From the NCBI RefSeq assembly GCF_029542085.1, contig NZ_CP107036.1, positions 4,898,001 to 4,962,000 of the forward strand: a stretch of DNA of 64,000 nt, in the 5' to 3' direction. A program made the translations under genes and the position numbers. This DNA is from Sphingobacterium sp. ML3W (GTDB lineage: Bacteria; Bacteroidota; Bacteroidia; Sphingobacteriales; Sphingobacteriaceae). The stretch's first letter is position 1. Each line of letters opens with the position of its first letter. The notes under the pieces were generated by a model, which worked only from the letters and a program-made list of their open reading frames with translations, was not told the DNA's origin and made no database searches. Below, piece by piece: positions 28,399 through 37,288 of the stretch.

Positions 28399-31300
28399 AT
28401 GTATAAAAGGAATAGCAAAAGTTGCTTTTTTAAACAGAAATTCTTTGTAAAAGCATTAATCAGGATGAAAGTATGTATACTAATCCTCATCATCTCCATG
28501 GTGCATGTCCATGCGGCTAGCTTTGGTCAACAAGTAACCTTGGATATAAAAAACGGACATTTGGTGGATGTCCTGGATGAGATCCAAAAACAAACGGGGT
28601 ACGAATTTTTGTACAATAATAAATTAATCAATAAACAGAAGCGGGTGACCATTAAAGCAAAGAATAGAAACTTTAAGGAGGTCCTGCAGGAGTTTTTGAC
28701 CGAAAGAGATCTTGCTTATGAGCTAAATCTGAATACGGTATTGATCGTTGCAAAACCGACATCGTCTAACCTGCCGCAAAATTTTGCACGGGTACAGAAA
28801 AAAAAGATTACCGGGGTCGTTTCAGATGCAAAGGGGAATGCATTGGAGAGTGTCACCGTTGCGGTCAAAGGGACAAGTGTAGCAACAAAGACCGATGCAC
28901 AGGGACGATATACCCTGGAAGTAGAAGATCAGCATAAGATACTTGTATTTTCCTTGGTGGGCTACCAGTCCGTTGAACATACGATAGGTAGCTCCAGCCA
29001 AATCAACATGACCTTAGTGGCGGCAGTAAGTGATTTGGAGGAAGCAGTAGTTGTTGCTTATGGAAAGCAGCGAAAAATAAGTGTGATTGGGGCTATTAGT
29101 AGTGTCTCACCACAACAGTTAAAAACACCCGTAGCCAAAATTAGTAGTTCACTCGCAGGGCAAATGGCGGGTGTTATCACTGTGCAAGGTTCAGGAGAAC
29201 CGGGATCGGCGACGTCGTTTTGGATACGAGGCGTCAGTAGTTTTGCTGGAAGTAACAGTCCATTGATTTTGGTTGATGGAATCGAAAGACCCATGGATTT
29301 AGTTGATCCTGAAGATGTGGAGTCTTTTTCTGTCTTAAAAGATGCGACAGCGACAGCTGTATATGGTGTAAGGGGGGCCAATGGCATTGTGATCATCACC
29401 ACGAAAAGAGGAAAGAAAAGCGCCAAACCAAGCATCAATGCTCGCTTCGAACGTGGTATACTGGAACCCATACGACTACCAAAACTGGCCAATGCCACAC
29501 AATGGTTGGACTATTATCACGATCTTAATTATGAACAATCTGGTATGGCTCCGTTATCGCCAGAGGAGATCAACAAACATATCAATAAGTTAGATCCGGA
29601 TGTATACCCTAATGTGGATTGGATGCAGGAAATATTTAAGAAAAGAACGTCCAATGGCCGGCTCAACATGAACGTAACTGGAGGTGGAGATTTTATTAAG
29701 TATTATGTGTCAGGTTCCTATATGAAAGAAAATGGGATTTTTCAACCTCGAAAGACATCCAACTATGATCCTTCTGTGAATTTCGACCGAATCAATTTCC
29801 GGTCAAATGTAGACATTAGACTTTCGCCTTCGACTGAAGTCAATTTAAATCTTTCCAATCAGTTTGAAACAAAAAATCGTTTAGGAGTAGATTTAGGAAC
29901 CATGTATGATATCATCTTGCATACCACTCCCGTGGCAACGCCAACACAATTTTCGACAGGAGCCTATGCAATGAGTCCCTATTATTTTCTAAATACAACA
30001 GGATATTCGAAAGATTTTTGGAATAATGCACAGTCCTTGGTTGGGGTAACACAGGACTTTTCTGAATTAATAACGCCTGGGCTGAGAGCCAATGTCAAAT
30101 TCTCCTGGGATGCTAAGAATTGGACCGCACTGGATCGTCGTAAGAATCCCGTTACTTATTATGTAGACAAGAAGAATGCACGGGACAGCGATGGAAATCT
30201 AATTTTTATAGATAATGGTGCGGGAAGCGACTATTTCGAACTGGATGACAAGCATTCGGGCGAACGGGCGATTAACTTTGAAAGTTCACTGATGTATGAC
30301 CGCTTATTTGCCGACAAGCATCGCCTAGGTGGGCTATTCTTATTTTCTATGCGCGAGCGAACAAATAATTTTCCTGAGAAAAATTATATCGCTGCGCTCC
30401 CATACCGAAATACGGGGATCGCTTCACGTCTGACTTATTCCTATCAGGACCGCTATTTTATCGAAGGAAACTTTGGTTATAATGGGTCGGAAAATTTTGC
30501 CCCGAAAAAACGTTTCGGATTCTTTCCATCCTTGGCAATGGGTTATGTGTTGAGTAATGAGACTTTCTTTAAACCGTTATTATCTGTAATAAATTTCCTA
30601 AAGATACGGGGATCCATTGGTAAGATCGGTAGTGATAAGATTGATGGCCGGCGCCGATTTGCCTATAACTCGGAGATGGAGGATCGTGGTAGTTATTCTT
30701 TTGGTATCAATGGAAAAAAATGGCTGCAGGGAATTGCTACAGGTTATCCAGGGAATCCATTGGTCGCCTGGGAAAGTGCTTTGAAACGCAATATTGGCGT
30801 GGAATTAACCATGTTCAATAAGTTGACGATTCAGGCAGATTATTTTGCGGAGAAACGTGAAGGGATCTATATTCCACAAGAAAGTGTTCCATCCATCGTC
30901 GGGGTTAATATAAAGCCGTTAGTAAATATCGGTAAAATGGAGAATAAAGGGATAGAAGGCTCCTTGGAATTTAACCATCGTCAAGGAGATTTCGGCCTTC
31001 AGGTTCGGGGTAATATCACTTATAATCGCAACAAAAAAATATTTGATGATAAACCCACGCCTATATGGGCCTACCAATCCGATATAGGACAGCGTTGGGG
31101 GCAGCAACGTGGTCTAATCGCAACGGGTTTGTTTCAGTCGGAGGAGGAAATCGCACATAGTCCGGTGCAAAAATTTAGCCCTCCACGTCCCGGAGATTTG
31201 AAATACCGGGATATCAATGGTGATGGAGAAATATCTACGGAGGATATGGTGGCTATTGGTGATACCGATATGCCGCAGTTGACCTATGGTTTTGGAACAA

Positions 31301-31761
31301 GTGTATCTTGGCGAGGATTCGATATTGCAGCATTTTTTCACGGTGTGGGAGATATCACCCGGATTATTGCGGGAGGACCTTTGTACGGACAGACGGGCAA
31401 TATCTGGAATTCAGGACAAATTTATGCAGATGTGGCCGATAATCGCTGGAGTGCCGATAATCCAAATCCAAATGCGCTCTATCCACGCCTGTCGCTCAAT
31501 ATTGCGAATAATTCCCAGGCATCAACATGGTGGCAGCGGGACATGAGTTTCATGCGCTTAAAGAATTTGGAGTTTGGCTATACATTGCCCAAACAATGGA
31601 CTGAAAAATGGAAGCTGTCTACTCTGCATGTGTATGCACAAGGAGTGAATGTCTTTACATTCAGTAAATTCAAGTTATGGGATCCTGAACTGGAAACTGT
31701 GTCCGGAAGTAGTTACCCGCAAATGCGCGTATTTAATATTGGTCTAAGTGTGATATTCTAA
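28399..31761 (+). CDS. SusC/RagA-type TonB-linked outer-membrane transporter with STN domain
   Basis: This is a 1120-residue outer-membrane importer for oligosaccharides. After a signal peptide (hydrophobic VCILILIISMVHVHAASFG) comes an STN domain (VTLDIKNGHLVDVLDEIQKQ, then TGYEFLYNNKLI), which in related systems contacts FecR. Next come a carboxypeptidase-D-like domain (ITGVVSDAKGNALESVTVAV), the TonB/plug region (GVSSFAGSNSPLILVDGIER, then SFSVLKDATATAVYGVRGAN, a SusC hallmark) and a long beta-barrel ending in MRVFNIGLSVIF. ATG 28399 is the best start; the frame upstream begins with TTG. It is followed after 8 bp by its SusD partner. Confidence 0.95.
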   Translation: MYKRNSKSCFFKQKFFVKALIRMKVCILILIISMVHVHAASFGQQVTLDIKNGHLVDVLDEIQKQTGYEFLYNNKLINKQKRVTIKAKNRNFKEVLQEFLTERDLAYELNLNTVLIVAKPTSSNLPQNFARVQKKKITGVVSDAKGNALESVTVAVKGTSVATKTDAQGRYTLEVEDQHKILVFSLVGYQSVEHTIGSSSQINMTLVAAVSDLEEAVVVAYGKQRKISVIGAISSVSPQQLKTPVAKISSSLAGQMAGVITVQGSGEPGSATSFWIRGVSSFAGSNSPLILVDGIERPMDLVDPEDVESFSVLKDATATAVYGVRGANGIVIITTKRGKKSAKPSINARFERGILEPIRLPKLANATQWLDYYHDLNYEQSGMAPLSPEEINKHINKLDPDVYPNVDWMQEIFKKRTSNGRLNMNVTGGGDFIKYYVSGSYMKENGIFQPRKTSNYDPSVNFDRINFRSNVDIRLSPSTEVNLNLSNQFETKNRLGVDLGTMYDIILHTTPVATPTQFSTGAYAMSPYYFLNTTGYSKDFWNNAQSLVGVTQDFSELITPGLRANVKFSWDAKNWTALDRRKNPVTYYVDKKNARDSDGNLIFIDNGAGSDYFELDDKHSGERAINFESSLMYDRLFADKHRLGGLFLFSMRERTNNFPEKNYIAALPYRNTGIASRLTYSYQDRYFIEGNFGYNGSENFAPKKRFGFFPSLAMGYVLSNETFFKPLLSVINFLKIRGSIGKIGSDKIDGRRRFAYNSEMEDRGSYSFGINGKKWLQGIATGYPGNPLVAWESALKRNIGVELTMFNKLTIQADYFAEKREGIYIPQESVPSIVGVNIKPLVNIGKMENKGIEGSLEFNHRQGDFGLQVRGNITYNRNKKIFDDKPTPIWAYQSDIGQRWGQQRGLIATGLFQSEEEIAHSPVQKFSPPRPGDLKYRDINGDGEISTEDMVAIGDTDMPQLTYGFGTSVSWRGFDIAAFFHGVGDITRIIAGGPLYGQTGNIWNSGQIYADVADNRWSADNPNPNALYPRLSLNIANNSQASTWWQRDMSFMRLKNLEFGYTLPKQWTEKWKLSTLHVYAQGVNVFTFSKFKLWDPELETVSGSSYPQMRVFNIGLSVIF

Positions 31762-31769
31762 TTGAGAAA

Positions 31770-33611
31770 ATGATGAAAAAATATATTTACCTCCTGTCTT
31801 GTCTTCTGGTGCCCTTTGTCTTTGGGGCATGCAGCAAGTATTTAGATGTAGATCTTGCCAATCAAAAAACGCTTGACGAGACGTTTATGAAGCGTATCAC
31901 AACAGAGCGATATCTGGCCCAAGTCTATGGTTATCTGCCTATTGAACATGATTTGTTTAATAGTGAGGGGGGCAATGTCCCGCTGAGTGATGAAGCACTG
32001 TTCTCCTGGGTGGCTTGGGTACCCTGGCTCAACTTCGCGAATGGAGGCTGGGGTGTTACCACAGATGAGTATGCTACTTGGGTACATAATTATCAGGGTA
32101 TTAACCAGGCGACCGTTTTTATTAATAATATTGATAAAAACGTGGAATTAAATGAGCCTACCAAAAATGTGATGAAAGCCGAGGCTAGGTTTTTACGGGC
32201 CTATTTTTATTATTTATTGTTGCGACGCTATGGTCCGGTATATGTCTGGGGTGATCGTGCCGCAGATGATAAGATTGATGCGAAGACCGTAGATAGAATG
32301 CCTTTGCAAGCCAATGTCGATTTTATTCTCTCCGAATTTGATAAGTCAACAGCGGTGTTGCCTCAGGAGATTACAGATCAGGCATGGTATGGTCGCTTGA
32401 CAAAAGGTGCGGTCATGGCTGCAAAATCGGAACTTTTATTGTATATGGCACGTCCCTTATTTAATGGCGCAAAATTATATGTTGGAATGAAGAATAAAAG
32501 CGGAGAATTCTTGTTCCCTCAGACTACCGATCTCACTAAATGGGAGCTGGCCGCCACAGCGGCCAAAGATGTGATCGACTTGAATCTGTACATGCTATAC
32601 CAAGATAATAAGGAAACAAACCCGTTTCGTCGTGCGATAAAATCGTATATGGGAGTTTATTTTGAAAAATGGAATTCAGAAATTATTTGGGGTCGCTGGT
32701 CTGATGATGGCTTTAATTATAATGTCCGTACAGCCCCCCCTCGGGTGGTGACAACGGGTTGGGGTGGATATGCGCCATCATTGAAATTGGTAGATGCTTA
32801 TCCCATGGCAAATTCTGGACGATATCCGGTAACAGGCTATAGCGCCAATGGCCAACCGATTATCGATGAGAAATCGGGGTATCAAGAAACGGGATTTACG
32901 GATAACTATGTTCATCCATTGGACAATTTTGGGAACTTCAAAGCGCATAACAGTTGTGTGGGACGTGATGCCCGCTTTTACGCCTCTATTTTGGCCAATG
33001 GAATGTACTGGATCAACACATTACATGGCACGAAGAAGGTTACGTTTTTTGATGGCGGAACATCGACCTATACTACCACGGGGGACTGTGTAAAGTCTGG
33101 ATACCTTTGGCGGAGAATGAGTGACCCGACAAATGATATCGAGTCGGGAAACTGGGGACAGTTTGCGTGGCCCTATTATCGCCTGGCTGAGATATACCTC
33201 AATTATGCGGAAGCATGTAATGAAAAACCAAGCCGGAATGAAGCCGAAGCCTTAAAATATGTCAATCTCGTCCGCCAGCGTAGCGGTTTGAATAAATTGG
33301 AAGAGGCTTACCCAGAAGTATTGGGAAATAAGGAGTTGCTTCGCGCACTCCTCCGCAAAGAACGGATGGTGGAAATGGCTTTTGAGGGGCATCGTTATCC
33401 AGATCTAAGAACATGGATGATCGCAGAGCAGGAAATGAACGAACCTTATTATACGCGTAATGTTGCCGCCAAAACCTATGAAGCCTCATGGGAAAGGACG
33501 AAGGATGTTTTTCCTGGAAAACGAGTTTTTCAGTCAAAGCATTATTTCTTTCCGATACATCAAAAGCAATTGAGTGAGATGGTCAACATTACACAGAATT
33601 ATGGATGGTAG
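31770..33611 (+). CDS. SusD/RagB family glycan-binding lipoprotein
   Basis: This is a 613-residue surface lipoprotein. The signal ends in a lipobox (VFGAC, lipidated Cys21), and the mature protein begins SKYLDVDLANQKTLDETFMK, a typical SusD start. TPR-like helices follow (AEARFLRAYFYYLLLRRYG is a conserved SusD element). Conserved C-terminal SusD motifs include YRLAEIYLNYAEACNE, LRKERMVEMAFEGHRYPDLR and YFFPIHQKQL. It caps the adjacent SusC barrel and captures glycan. Its 3' end runs to within 26 bp of the next gene's ATG. Confidence 0.95.
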   Translation: MMKKYIYLLSCLLVPFVFGACSKYLDVDLANQKTLDETFMKRITTERYLAQVYGYLPIEHDLFNSEGGNVPLSDEALFSWVAWVPWLNFANGGWGVTTDEYATWVHNYQGINQATVFINNIDKNVELNEPTKNVMKAEARFLRAYFYYLLLRRYGPVYVWGDRAADDKIDAKTVDRMPLQANVDFILSEFDKSTAVLPQEITDQAWYGRLTKGAVMAAKSELLLYMARPLFNGAKLYVGMKNKSGEFLFPQTTDLTKWELAATAAKDVIDLNLYMLYQDNKETNPFRRAIKSYMGVYFEKWNSEIIWGRWSDDGFNYNVRTAPPRVVTTGWGGYAPSLKLVDAYPMANSGRYPVTGYSANGQPIIDEKSGYQETGFTDNYVHPLDNFGNFKAHNSCVGRDARFYASILANGMYWINTLHGTKKVTFFDGGTSTYTTTGDCVKSGYLWRRMSDPTNDIESGNWGQFAWPYYRLAEIYLNYAEACNEKPSRNEAEALKYVNLVRQRSGLNKLEEAYPEVLGNKELLRALLRKERMVEMAFEGHRYPDLRTWMIAEQEMNEPYYTRNVAAKTYEASWERTKDVFPGKRVFQSKHYFFPIHQKQLSEMVNITQNYGW

Positions 33612-33636
33612 TGCAAATTTACTAATACTGAAGAAG

Positions 33637-34977
33637 ATGAAAACTTGTATTTCGTATTGTGTCTTCCTGTTGGCATTTGCCCTGATTCTTGGGTGTCAGA
33701 AGGATGATCGAATGAATAATATGGTCGACGATACCATTTATTTCAAAGACTTTAAAGAAAATAAAATAACTGTATTTGACTGGGGGAAGTTTGATTACAA
33801 TGTGACTGTTGTCAAAGCTGGAATTGGGCAGAAGGAAGCGAAGGTGAATTTTAAGATTGATGAAGCATATCTGGCTGATTATAATGCCCGAGAAGGGACA
33901 AATTATAAACTGCTTCCTGCGGACTGCTATAAAATTGACAAAATAACGTTGACTTTTGAGAAGAAGGATTATTTACATGACATAGCAATTGTGTTTGATA
34001 GTGAACGGATAAAATTATTACAGGGGAAGTATAAGGAAATGTATGTCCTTCCTTGCCGAGTTGAAACCCAGGATGACATATTACATTCCTTGAAACCAGA
34101 AATGGCAACAACTTTGCTTATTCCGAATGTTAAAGATCCTTTTTTAGAATTCACGTCACCGGGTTTGCAACTTGAGCAGATTAAATTGACACCAACGGGA
34201 TCAGAACAAATAAAGGGGCAGGCCTCGGTTATAACAAATTATCCTAATCAATGGGATCTTACATATGAAATTGAAATCGACCCACAGATTCTGGATACTT
34301 ATAATGGAACAGTTTCTGATGACAAGAAACTGAAATTGCTTCCGAAAGCAGCATATCAATTGTCGGATATGCCCTACAAAGTCAATGCCATGAAAAATAA
34401 GGGAAGTTTCGAATTTACGATCCTTAAAAAGGGGCTCACCAATGGTACGACAAATTTATTTGGTGAATATGCCTTGCCTTTACGGATTAAATCTGTTTCA
34501 AAAAATAGTGTTAATCCAGAAGCGTCAACCATATTGGTTCCGGTTTCATTTCAACCACCAGATATTGCCCGTACAGGCTGGAAGGTTATTCAGGCTTCAT
34601 CCGAATGGATTGGTGGGGGTGAAAAAGAAAACATTTTGGACGGCAATGTAGATACCTACTGGCATAACATTTGGATGGGGGGAGAACCGCCACTACCGCA
34701 TTTCTTAGTCATTGATTTGGGTAAAGAGCATGAAATGATGGCAATTGAGCTCATAAGACGGGCAAATAATGATCTGAAGACTGTCCAATTTGAAGTGAGT
34801 ACTGATAATAAAACCTATATTCCGGTAGGCAAAGTTGACTTTGGTGCCAATAATCCAAAACATACACTTATGGCCAATATTCCAACGACGAAAGCACGTT
34901 ATTTGAAATGTATTGTTACCGAGAGTAACCGTCCACCTTCATCTGCTATCGCCGAAGTATATGTAAAAGGTCTGTAG
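33637..34977 (+). CDS. DUF1735 / F5-8 type C domain surface lipoprotein
   Basis: This is a 446-residue lipoprotein with a short signal ending in LILGC (Cys20). Two DUF1735-like beta-sandwich repeats follow (VNFKIDEAYLADYNAREGTN; then IDPQILDTYNGTVSDDKKLK in the second). A C-terminal discoidin (F5/8 type C, CBM32-like) domain occupies about 320-446, with GGGEKENILDGNVDTYWHNI and ARYLKCIVTESNRPP. Proteins of this layout sit after SusD as the third, surface glycan-binding component (SusE-like position). ATG 33637 is chosen because the upstream in-frame codons overlap SusD and would spoil the signal peptide. It is followed by a terminator. Confidence 0.88.
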   Translation: MKTCISYCVFLLAFALILGCQKDDRMNNMVDDTIYFKDFKENKITVFDWGKFDYNVTVVKAGIGQKEAKVNFKIDEAYLADYNAREGTNYKLLPADCYKIDKITLTFEKKDYLHDIAIVFDSERIKLLQGKYKEMYVLPCRVETQDDILHSLKPEMATTLLIPNVKDPFLEFTSPGLQLEQIKLTPTGSEQIKGQASVITNYPNQWDLTYEIEIDPQILDTYNGTVSDDKKLKLLPKAAYQLSDMPYKVNAMKNKGSFEFTILKKGLTNGTTNLFGEYALPLRIKSVSKNSVNPEASTILVPVSFQPPDIARTGWKVIQASSEWIGGGEKENILDGNVDTYWHNIWMGGEPPLPHFLVIDLGKEHEMMAIELIRRANNDLKTVQFEVSTDNKTYIPVGKVDFGANNPKHTLMANIPTTKARYLKCIVTESNRPPSSAIAEVYVKGL

Positions 34978-35021
34978 CGATATTTGATATTTATCGTATT
35001 ATCTGAAGGTAGATTGTTAGT

Positions 35022-35059
35022 ATAGGGCTGTTCGAAAAAAATCGAATGGCCCTATTTTT
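35022..35059 (+). terminator. Terminator of the SusCD operon
   Basis: A 14-bp stem (ATAGGGCTGTTCGA against TCGAATGGCCCTAT, two G-U pairs) with an A-rich loop is followed by a T run. It lies 45 bp after the lipoprotein stop. Confidence 0.85.
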
Positions 35060-35715
35060 CTTTAAGAGGAAGGTGTGAACTAATAACTTGAATAGTCACT
35101 CGATAAAGTCCTTAAGAAATTACTTTTGGGTATAGCAGAAAAAGAGATCGACTTTCTGCTGGCCACTTATGACGAGTAGGATGCAAGGGAGAAACGCAAA
35201 GAATATGCCGCAAGGTGGCCGAAATGTAGAACACTCAAAAAAGATGGGGTAGTTTGACCAAAAGGCTTTCAAGCAGTCCAGTGAAATGCAAACAGCCCAT
35301 TAACGCTTTTTTTGATGATTACTATAATTAAATGATAGGTTATAGGTAATCAAGATACACATTAAAGCTGGAACACGCTATTACCAAATTATAACAAGTG
35401 ACAATTTTCAATCAATTTTTAAACAGTAATCAGTCATTGTTTATTCAGTTCATACTGAATCATCACTGAGCAAGCACTGAACAAACACTGAATAAGTACT
35501 GTCAAAAAGTATAAGTTGGTTACTATTTGATGCTTCGTTTGCTGCACCTAAAAATTAAAAGAAAAAAAGCGAAGGCAGGACCCTTGTTGTAACTGTTGAA
35601 GATTGTACAGCTCCTTTGGTACCCTTTACACGGTTAGCTTTGGAATTTCATTTCGATGGTTCGTATTCACGTCCAGAGACCGGTTCAATATAGGTATCTG
35701 TAGATACTGAAAAAC
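35060..35715. other. Gene-poor stretch with decayed coding remnants
   Basis: No intact gene is visible. At 35096-35251 a plus-strand frame reads like protein (SLDKVLKKLLLGIAEKEIDF, one TAG, then DAREKRKEYAARWPKCRTLK) and then stops, which suggests a broken gene. At 35559-35693 another plus frame of 44 codons is open (TLVVTVEDCTAPLVPFTRLA, then EFHFDGSYSRPETGSI) but has no start codon. Neither matches a family I recognise, and both could be chance. An 11-bp periodic repeat lies between them. The stretch abuts the 3' end of a tRNA-Glu gene, a common place for element insertion and decay. Confidence 0.45.
35443..35502. repeat. 11-bp periodic ACTGA repeat with an inverted repeat at one end
   Basis: The core ACTG(A) begins at 35454, 35465, 35476, 35487 and 35498, exactly every 11 bp. 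Units read roughly CATCACTGAGC, AAGCACTGAAC, AAACACTGAAT and AAGTACTGTCA. At the left end ATTCAGT (35443-35449) and ACTGAAT (35454-35460) form an inverted repeat with a 4-nt centre. The spacing is one helical turn. Because 11 is not a multiple of three, it is not a coding repeat. Confidence 0.7.
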
Positions 35716-35750
35716 AAAAAATCCTGCAATTTTGATTTGCAGGATTTTTT
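35716..35750 (-). terminator. Terminator of tRNA-Glu (symmetrical)
   Basis: A 14-bp stem (AAAAAATCCTGCAA against TTGCAGGATTTTTT) with a 7-nt loop lies 9 bp after the tRNA 3' end. It has T runs on either strand, so it can also stop transcription from the left. Confidence 0.88.
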
Positions 35751-35758
35751 GTTTTTAG

Positions 35759-35830
35759 TAGCCCGTAGGGGAATCGAACCCCTGTTTCAAGAATGAAAAT
35801 CTTGCGTCCTAACCCCTAGACGAACGGGCC
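35759..35830 (-). tRNA. tRNA-Glu (anticodon TTC)
   Basis: A full cloverleaf can be folded on the minus strand. The acceptor stem is GGCCCGT against ACGGGCT, with a G-U pair at 1-72. The D arm is present, the anticodon stem CAAGA/TCTTG encloses loop TTTTCAT with anticodon TTC, and the T arm has GGTTCGATTCC. CCA is not encoded. It has its own promoter upstream and a strong terminator 9 bp downstream. Confidence 0.96.
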
Positions 35831-35847
35831 ATTTTTTTGTGATGCTG

Positions 35848-35878
35848 CAAATATAGAAGCTTTTTCAATAAGCACAAA
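35848..35878 (-). promoter_or_regulatory. tRNA-Glu promoter
   Basis: On the minus strand TTTG (35878-35875) is followed after exactly 19 bp by TATATTTG (35855-35848), a full match to the Bacteroidota housekeeping promoter. It lies 17 bp upstream of the mature tRNA 5' end. Confidence 0.78.
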
Positions 35879-35940
35879 AAAAAAGTGTTCTTACATTGCT
35901 AATTCGCTGAAATTGAGAAAAATTATTTTTTTAGACAACC

Positions 35941-36582
35941 TTAACCAACGGCATATGCGAGCATATATTCATTGAATTTTTCATAATGTACCTCAAAAGT
36001 CTGCTGGAGAGGGCTGCTGTCGAGTACGAGTTTCAGTATGCCTTGTTTTTCGTATTCAAATGGCTCAATGGTCATATTGTTTAGAAAGGATACACCTGAA
36101 TTACCTTGTAGTTTATAGATCGCCTCTTTGGCACACCAACAGGCATATAATTGCTCATATCGTGTTTCAGCTTTCGTGATAAAAGCAAGTTCAGCGGGCT
36201 TAAGAAACTTGTGTTGAATCCGTTCCACTTTGGTTTTAATAATTTCCATATCTATCCCCACTTCTCCTTTGGTACTTATCATCGCCGCAGCATAGTCAAA
36301 AGAGTGTGAAAGTGAGATTTTTTGTGGAAAATTTGCAAGATAAGGCTTGCCGTTGGCGTCGGACGGACAGTCAATGTAATGTGAGGTATTTAATAAAGTA
36401 CGCAATAGAACACGGGTTGCTAGCCAATGCAAACGCCTTTTGCCTTTGTTAAATGAACCTAATTTGGCTTTTTCACGCTCATCCAACTGCAGTTTGGATA
36501 ATAAATCATCATCCGATTCTTCAATCCGCCAAATGGCAAATTTAGTTTGATTATCTATTTCACGTAAATACACTAGACTCAT
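35941..36582 (-). CDS. 4'-phosphopantetheinyl transferase family protein
   Basis: The 213-residue enzyme is expected to move the 4'-phosphopantetheine arm of CoA onto a serine of carrier proteins. Sfp-type family motifs are present: ISLSHSFDYAAAMIS, the Mg-binding GEVGIDMEII, and the catalytic helix YACWCAKEAIYKLQGNSG. The size suits the Sfp/Gsp group rather than the short AcpS. ATG 36582 is preferred; an in-frame GTG at 36606 would add eight hydrophobic residues. It is divergent from dcd. Whether it serves fatty-acid or secondary-metabolite carriers cannot be told. Confidence 0.88.
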   Translation of the reverse strand: MSLVYLREIDNQTKFAIWRIEESDDDLLSKLQLDEREKAKLGSFNKGKRRLHWLATRVLLRTLLNTSHYIDCPSDANGKPYLANFPQKISLSHSFDYAAAMISTKGEVGIDMEIIKTKVERIQHKFLKPAELAFITKAETRYEQLYACWCAKEAIYKLQGNSGVSFLNNMTIEPFEYEKQGILKLVLDSSPLQQTFEVHYEKFNEYMLAYAVG

Positions 36583-36750
36583 ACCCAAATTTAAAAAACA
36601 AATCACAAATTATCGCACACTCAATGCCGAGCGATCTGAAAAATTAATGGATTTGTTTTTTTTACATAAAAAATAGCGTAAAAATTTGTGTGAGAACCGT
36701 ATTTTTGAATTTATATAGCATGGCCTGATGCTCTTGCTATCTTGATACAC

Positions 36751-37287
36751 ATGATTTTATCGGATAAAAGAATTCTTGAAGAGATTGAAAATGGCAGTAT
36801 TGTCATTCAACCATTTGATCGTAAGTGCTTGGGAACAAATTCCTACGATGTGCATTTGGGTAAATATTTGGCAACTTACGCGGATCGCGTTTTGGATGCC
36901 AAAAAGCATAATGAAATTAATCATTTTGAAATTCCAGACGAGGGTTTTGTATTGGAACCTAATACCCTTTATTTAGGCGTCACTCAGGAATATACAGAAA
37001 CGCACAAACACGTTCCTTTTTTGGAAGGAAAATCGAGTACTGGTCGTTTGGGAATTGACATCCATGCGACAGCTGGTAAAGGTGATGTGGGCTTTTGTAA
37101 TACTTGGACATTGGAGATATCTGTTGCGCAACCCGTCAGAGTCTATGCCGGTATGCCAATCGGTCAATTGATTTATTTTGCTGTAGAAGGTGAGATAGAG
37201 ACGTTTTACAATACAAAAGGTAATGCAAAATATAATGGCAAGACTATCCGTCCTGTCGAATCCATGATGTGGAAGAATAGTTTCTAA
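36751..37287 (+). CDS. dcd: dCTP deaminase
   Basis: This 178-residue enzyme deaminates dCTP to dUTP in pyrimidine deoxynucleotide supply. Family motifs are MILSDKRILEEIENGSIVIQ at the N-terminus, the dUTPase-fold core FLEGKSSTGRLGIDIHATAG (substrate-binding Ser/Arg and the catalytic glutamate region), and the C-terminal KYNGKTIRPVESMMWKN. ATG 36751 gives the standard start; the TTG at 36742 is unlikely. A TATTTTTG -7-like element lies at 36700-36707. The next gene starts after 1 bp. Confidence 0.94.
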   Translation: MILSDKRILEEIENGSIVIQPFDRKCLGTNSYDVHLGKYLATYADRVLDAKKHNEINHFEIPDEGFVLEPNTLYLGVTQEYTETHKHVPFLEGKSSTGRLGIDIHATAGKGDVGFCNTWTLEISVAQPVRVYAGMPIGQLIYFAVEGEIETFYNTKGNAKYNGKTIRPVESMMWKNSF

Positions 37288-37288
37288 A

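Noticed and set aside
29058..29498. A 146-codon minus-strand frame.
   Set aside because: Antisense to the plug region of SusC, a well-conserved gene on the plus strand.
17348..35774. The 10-mer GTAGGGGAAT occurs at 17348-17357 and inside tRNA-Glu at 35765-35774 in the same orientation, bracketing the carbohydrate locus like attachment sites.
   Set aside because: The match stops 6 nt short of the tRNA 3' end, flanking bases differ, no integrase is present, and a 10-bp match over 18 kb with many trial words is not rare.
36583..36606. Upstream GTG start for the phosphopantetheinyl transferase.
   Set aside because: The added eight residues are hydrophobic and not family-like; ATG 36582 gives a normal N-terminus.
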